A stretch of DNA of 64,000 nt, taken from assembly GCA_004556165.1 (NCBI GenBank), contig SFIR01000003.1:1-64000 (forward strand), in the 5' to 3' direction. Made by a program: the position numbers and the translations under genes. Shown piece after piece: positions 61,461-64,000 of the stretch (positions within the stretch are counted from its first letter, which is position 1; the number at the start of each line of letters is the position of its first letter). The notes beneath the pieces are model-generated. The model ran no database searches and had not been told where the DNA came from. It saw nothing but the letters and a program-made list of their open reading frames with translations. Source of the stretch: Clostridiales bacterium. GTDB lineage: Bacteria; Bacillota; Clostridia; Christensenellales; CAG-138.

Positions 61461-62096
61461 TCAATGCCGATAGAGCTCCTTAATATTGGTATTACCGTTA
61501 AACCAGCTTACAAAATCAAAATCATCATAGTATTTCTTTATGGAAAATTTGCTCCTGTATTTTGCACAGTTTCCGACACAATCTTTGTTTTCAAAGCCCC
61601 TGATATAGACGGCGGATTTGATTTCCGGATACTCTTTATGACAGAATACGGCTTTATTACGGTAGGGAAGTGCGTCAAACGCTTTAAGGTCATCATATGT
61701 GCAGCCGTCCCTATCTGAAAACAGAATGAATACGTTATCCATACTCATCCTTTGCAATCGCTCATACCACTTGCGCTTGGCTTCCTCAGCATTTTGGTAA
61801 TGAACGAAATATAACCTAATGTCACTAAGCCTGCCGATTGGAAAGCTGTATTCGGGCTCCTCTACAAACAACATGTCGAGGTTGTTATAGTAGTCCATGT
61901 TGTTGATATACTTCAAAAAATCTTTCGATTTAATAAAAAGATTCACAAACGGGGAATTGAATCTGACGCCGAGGTCATGGCAAATGCAGCAGCCGTTGCA
62001 GTTGCTTGCAATCAAAGTAAAATCATTGTTCGTCAGCTTAGCTCGTAACCCGGAGTTATATTTTTCCCGAAGCGTTCTTTTGAATTCTTTAAGCAT
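61461..62096 (-). CDS. DUF1919 family protein
   Basis: A 211-residue cytoplasmic protein. TLIASNCNGCCICHDLGVRFNSPFVNLFIKSKDFLKYI, IGRLSDIRLYFVHYQNAEEAKRKWYERLQRM and YDDLKAFDALPYRNKAVFCHKEYPE match the conserved order of DUF1919 proteins, often found in exopolysaccharide or cell-surface sugar clusters and described as putative acyltransferases. No such cluster is visible here. Lower G+C and AAT/TAT-rich codons than its neighbours hint at recent transfer. Monocistronic. Confidence 0.85.
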   Translation of the reverse strand: MLKEFKRTLREKYNSGLRAKLTNNDFTLIASNCNGCCICHDLGVRFNSPFVNLFIKSKDFLKYINNMDYYNNLDMLFVEEPEYSFPIGRLSDIRLYFVHYQNAEEAKRKWYERLQRMSMDNVFILFSDRDGCTYDDLKAFDALPYRNKAVFCHKEYPEIKSAVYIRGFENKDCVGNCAKYRSKFSIKKYYDDFDFVSWFNGNTNIKELYRH

Positions 62097-62139
62097 AATT
62101 TACTCACCATTAAGTTATGCGGAATAAACGAAAACCTAA

Positions 62140-62796
62140 TTAAAGCGACTGTATCTCATAATACATGCGCTGCATTTTTTTGTCGATAGCGGCGATTTCC
62201 GCAGCGGTATCGAACATCTCCTTGCTGATATGCTCGGGAACCTTCTTTGCGCCCTTGTAGCGGAGGTCGTGCTCAAGGCTCGCCCAGAAATCCTGAGCAA
62301 CGGTACGGATCTGTATCTCAGCCTTTGCGTACTCAACGCCCGATGAAAGGTAAACCGGTATCTCGACGTCAAGGTGCAGGCTTCGGTAACCGTTGAAATT
62401 GGGCTTTGCGATATAGTCCTCACGCTTGATGAGCTTCACATCGCTATGCATCATGAAGACCCTTTCAATATCGTAAACATCCTCGAGAAAACGGCAGACA
62501 ACACGGATGCCGGCAATATCGTTCAAATTCTGTTTAGCGGATTCGATCGTCACAGCATACCCGTTTTTACGAAGCTTCGCCGCCATGCTTTTTGGTGATT
62601 TCAGCCTGCTCTCGATGTGATGAATCGGGTTTGTTGAGTGCTGAAGATGAAATTCCGAATCCAGCACTTCAAATTTCAGCCTGAGCTGCATCAGCGCAGC
62701 ACTGCAAAGATGCTGAAGTTCATGAAGAGCCTGATCGTCCTTGAAATCCTCATCATCGCATAAGGACTGCATCTCTTGATTTATCGGATTATCCAT
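62140..62796 (-). CDS. Small alarmone synthetase (RelQ/YjbM type)
   Basis: A 218-residue (p)ppGpp synthetase without hydrolase or regulatory domains. The RelA/SpoT synthetase fold shows in RLKSPKSMAAKLRKNGY, NDIAGIRVVCRFLEDVYDI, KPNFNGYRSLHLDVEIPV and AEIQIRTVAQDFWASLEHDLRYK, which contain the substrate and Mg residues. The family includes YjbM (RelQ) and YwaC (RelP); the length and N-terminal helices fit RelQ better. It raises alarmone levels under envelope or other stress. Confidence 0.93.
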   Translation of the reverse strand: MDNPINQEMQSLCDDEDFKDDQALHELQHLCSAALMQLRLKFEVLDSEFHLQHSTNPIHHIESRLKSPKSMAAKLRKNGYAVTIESAKQNLNDIAGIRVVCRFLEDVYDIERVFMMHSDVKLIKREDYIAKPNFNGYRSLHLDVEIPVYLSSGVEYAKAEIQIRTVAQDFWASLEHDLRYKGAKKVPEHISKEMFDTAAEIAAIDKKMQRMYYEIQSL

Positions 62797-62927
62797 GCAT
62801 TTCCTCCAATGCTGTAATATGCTTCATTTCTCCCTGATTATAGACCTATAAATACTGAAAAGCAACAAATATACGGAATTTTCTTGATTTTTTCACTGTC
62901 AATATATGTTTTTACGGCTTTATCTTG

Positions 62928-62956
62928 TTGTTTTATTGTACTTGTTGTGGTATAAT
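62928..62956 (+). promoter_or_regulatory. Promoter of the LysR regulator gene
   Basis: TTGTTT (62928-62933), a 17-bp spacer, and TATAAT (62951-62956) with an extended -10 TGG. It precedes the GTG start by about 48 bp. Confidence 0.65.
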
Positions 62957-63004
62957 CATCTCGGCAGTCAGCGGTAAATCGCAGATTGCGAATGGAGGTT
63001 TGCT

Positions 63005-63892
63005 GTGACACTACAACAGCTGCGATGCTTCTTGGTGATGGCGGAGGTTCTGCATTATACAAAGGCCGCGGATAAGCTGTATATCTCTCAACCGAGCCTT
63101 AGCTATTCATTGGCGGAACTTGGCAAGGAGCTCGGTGTACCGCTTTTTGGCAAAACCGGCAAAAAGACATATCTGACCCAGTACGGCGCAGCATTTCTGC
63201 CGTATGCCAAAAACGCCCTTGAACAGCTTTCAAAGGGTGAAGAGGCTGTTAAGAGGATATCGGATTCCACTTCCGGCAGCATCAATTTCGGCTATATACA
63301 CAGCGTCAGTTTCAATATCATGCCCATGCTCATTGATAGATTTTATGAGCATCTCGGCAACCAGAGCATCACGTTCAATCTGCATCAGGGCACGACAAAT
63401 GCGCTGCATGAACAGCTTAGTGACGGCACCATCGATCTTGCGCTTACGGCAAAATTCGAGGGCGAAGGCATTGAGTCCGTGCCGGTATTCAATCAGGAGC
63501 TGTTCCTTGTCGTCCCGGATAGACATAGGCTCGCAGGAATGGAATCGGTTTCGCTTGATGAAATTCGCAGTGAACGCATCATATCAATCAGCAGGGGTTC
63601 CGCCCTCCGTTCACAGCTTGATGAGTGCTTCCGCGCTGCCGAGATAGAGCCAAAGTCAATTATCGAAGTTGATGACTGCAATTCAATGGCATCCTTTGTA
63701 GGCACTCAGCTCGGCGTTGCGATTATGCCCAAGCTCCCGTCACTCTCAAACTATAATGTTGCCGTACTCCCGATCAGGGATTTCAATATCTGCCGCGAAG
63801 TATCTCTGCACTGGTGTACGGATAGAGCCATGCTCCCTGCCGTTGCATATTTTAGGGATTATGTTGCAAGCCTTGATGGACAAATCAAATAA
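63005..63892 (+). CDS. LysR-family transcriptional regulator
   Basis: A 295-residue regulator. The N-terminal winged HTH is LQQLRCFLVMAEVLHYTKAADKLYISQPSLSYSLAELGKELG, and the C-terminal two-lobed effector domain starts GSINFGYIHSVSFNIMPMLI. It resembles the CysB/CynR-like group that binds small acids, but the ligand cannot be read. The start is GTG at 63005 with GGAGG 7 bp upstream (an ATG is absent in the right place). No divergently transcribed target is next to it; the synthetase gene at 62796 reads away on the other strand and shares this intergenic region. Confidence 0.95.
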   Translation: MTLQQLRCFLVMAEVLHYTKAADKLYISQPSLSYSLAELGKELGVPLFGKTGKKTYLTQYGAAFLPYAKNALEQLSKGEEAVKRISDSTSGSINFGYIHSVSFNIMPMLIDRFYEHLGNQSITFNLHQGTTNALHEQLSDGTIDLALTAKFEGEGIESVPVFNQELFLVVPDRHRLAGMESVSLDEIRSERIISISRGSALRSQLDECFRAAEIEPKSIIEVDDCNSMASFVGTQLGVAIMPKLPSLSNYNVAVLPIRDFNICREVSLHWCTDRAMLPAVAYFRDYVASLDGQIK

Positions 63893-64000
63893 GAGCTTTA
63901 TATATGCCCACTGTCTCACACGGAGGGCTTTTTCATTTGCTTTTATGACGATTTGTTTTTATAGATTGAATTCACGAAGCTTCAAGCGCCGATTTTGTCG
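63893..64000. other. Non-coding end of the window
   Basis: No gene seen. GCCC (63906-63909) and GGGC (63925-63928) with TTTTT afterwards could be a weak terminator of the LysR gene. Confidence 0.35.

Overview
The window is chromosomal DNA from a spore-forming, anaerobic Firmicute, most likely a clostridial gut-type organism. Evidence: a cotJABC spore-coat operon, the spore germination protease gpr next to rpsT, a SigH-type sigma factor after mrnC-rlmB, consensus SigA promoters with 17-bp spacers, frequent T-tailed terminators, and a complete anaerobic lysine-fermentation operon. No ribosomal RNA marker is present, so the species cannot be named.

Layout. 1-7300 is a type II-A CRISPR-Cas locus. 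Thirteen identical repeats lie at the window edge and continue beyond it. Next come the leader, csn2, cas2, cas1 and cas9 (all minus strand), and a divergent tracrRNA (plus strand) with its own promoter, anti-repeat and terminator. 7338-10242 holds gltX and cotJABC. 10281-13842 is a decayed integrated element that split a tRNA-Arg(CCT) gene. It is bounded by an 18-bp direct repeat and carries a ParA ATPase, transposase debris, two unknown genes and its own intact tRNA-Arg(CCT). 13900-16850 is a patch of small lineage-specific genes, one of them frameshifted. 16928-22740 is a de novo pyrimidine operon (pyrC-K-D-F-E-B-I). 22783-27413 is minus-strand housekeeping (a small DAK-like protein, a zinc-ribbon membrane protein, a GH13 glycosidase, ychF, a double GNAT protein).

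27471-33990 is the lysine fermentation operon (transcribed kal-kce-kdd-kamA-kamD-kamE). A strong promoter and a lysine riboswitch precede it. The 3' strand of the riboswitch P1 stem overlaps the 5' arm of an intrinsic terminator, which predicts that lysine turns the operon on. 34065-43084 carries yhaM, recD2, comF, rimI, ridA, comEC, holA, rpsT and gpr. 43195-50260 carries two accessory genes, pckA, a degV homologue and an ECF transporter energizing module (ecfA1-ecfA2-ecfT). 50439-55662 holds tRNA-Thr, a two-component system, two membrane proteins (one an aquaporin), a possible structured RNA and an alpha/alpha-toroid protein. 55743-61416 holds hemW, lepA, mrnC, rlmB with an unusual repetitive N-terminus, and sigH. 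61461-64000 holds a DUF1919 protein, a small alarmone synthetase and a LysR regulator.

The most interesting points are the tRNA-Arg gene disrupted by an element that brings a diverged, intact replacement behind the captured host promoter; the ON-type lysine riboswitch; the near-complete type II-A system with a partly altered PAM-contact motif; and two unexplained intergenic RNA-like structures (29854-29986 and 54391-54525).
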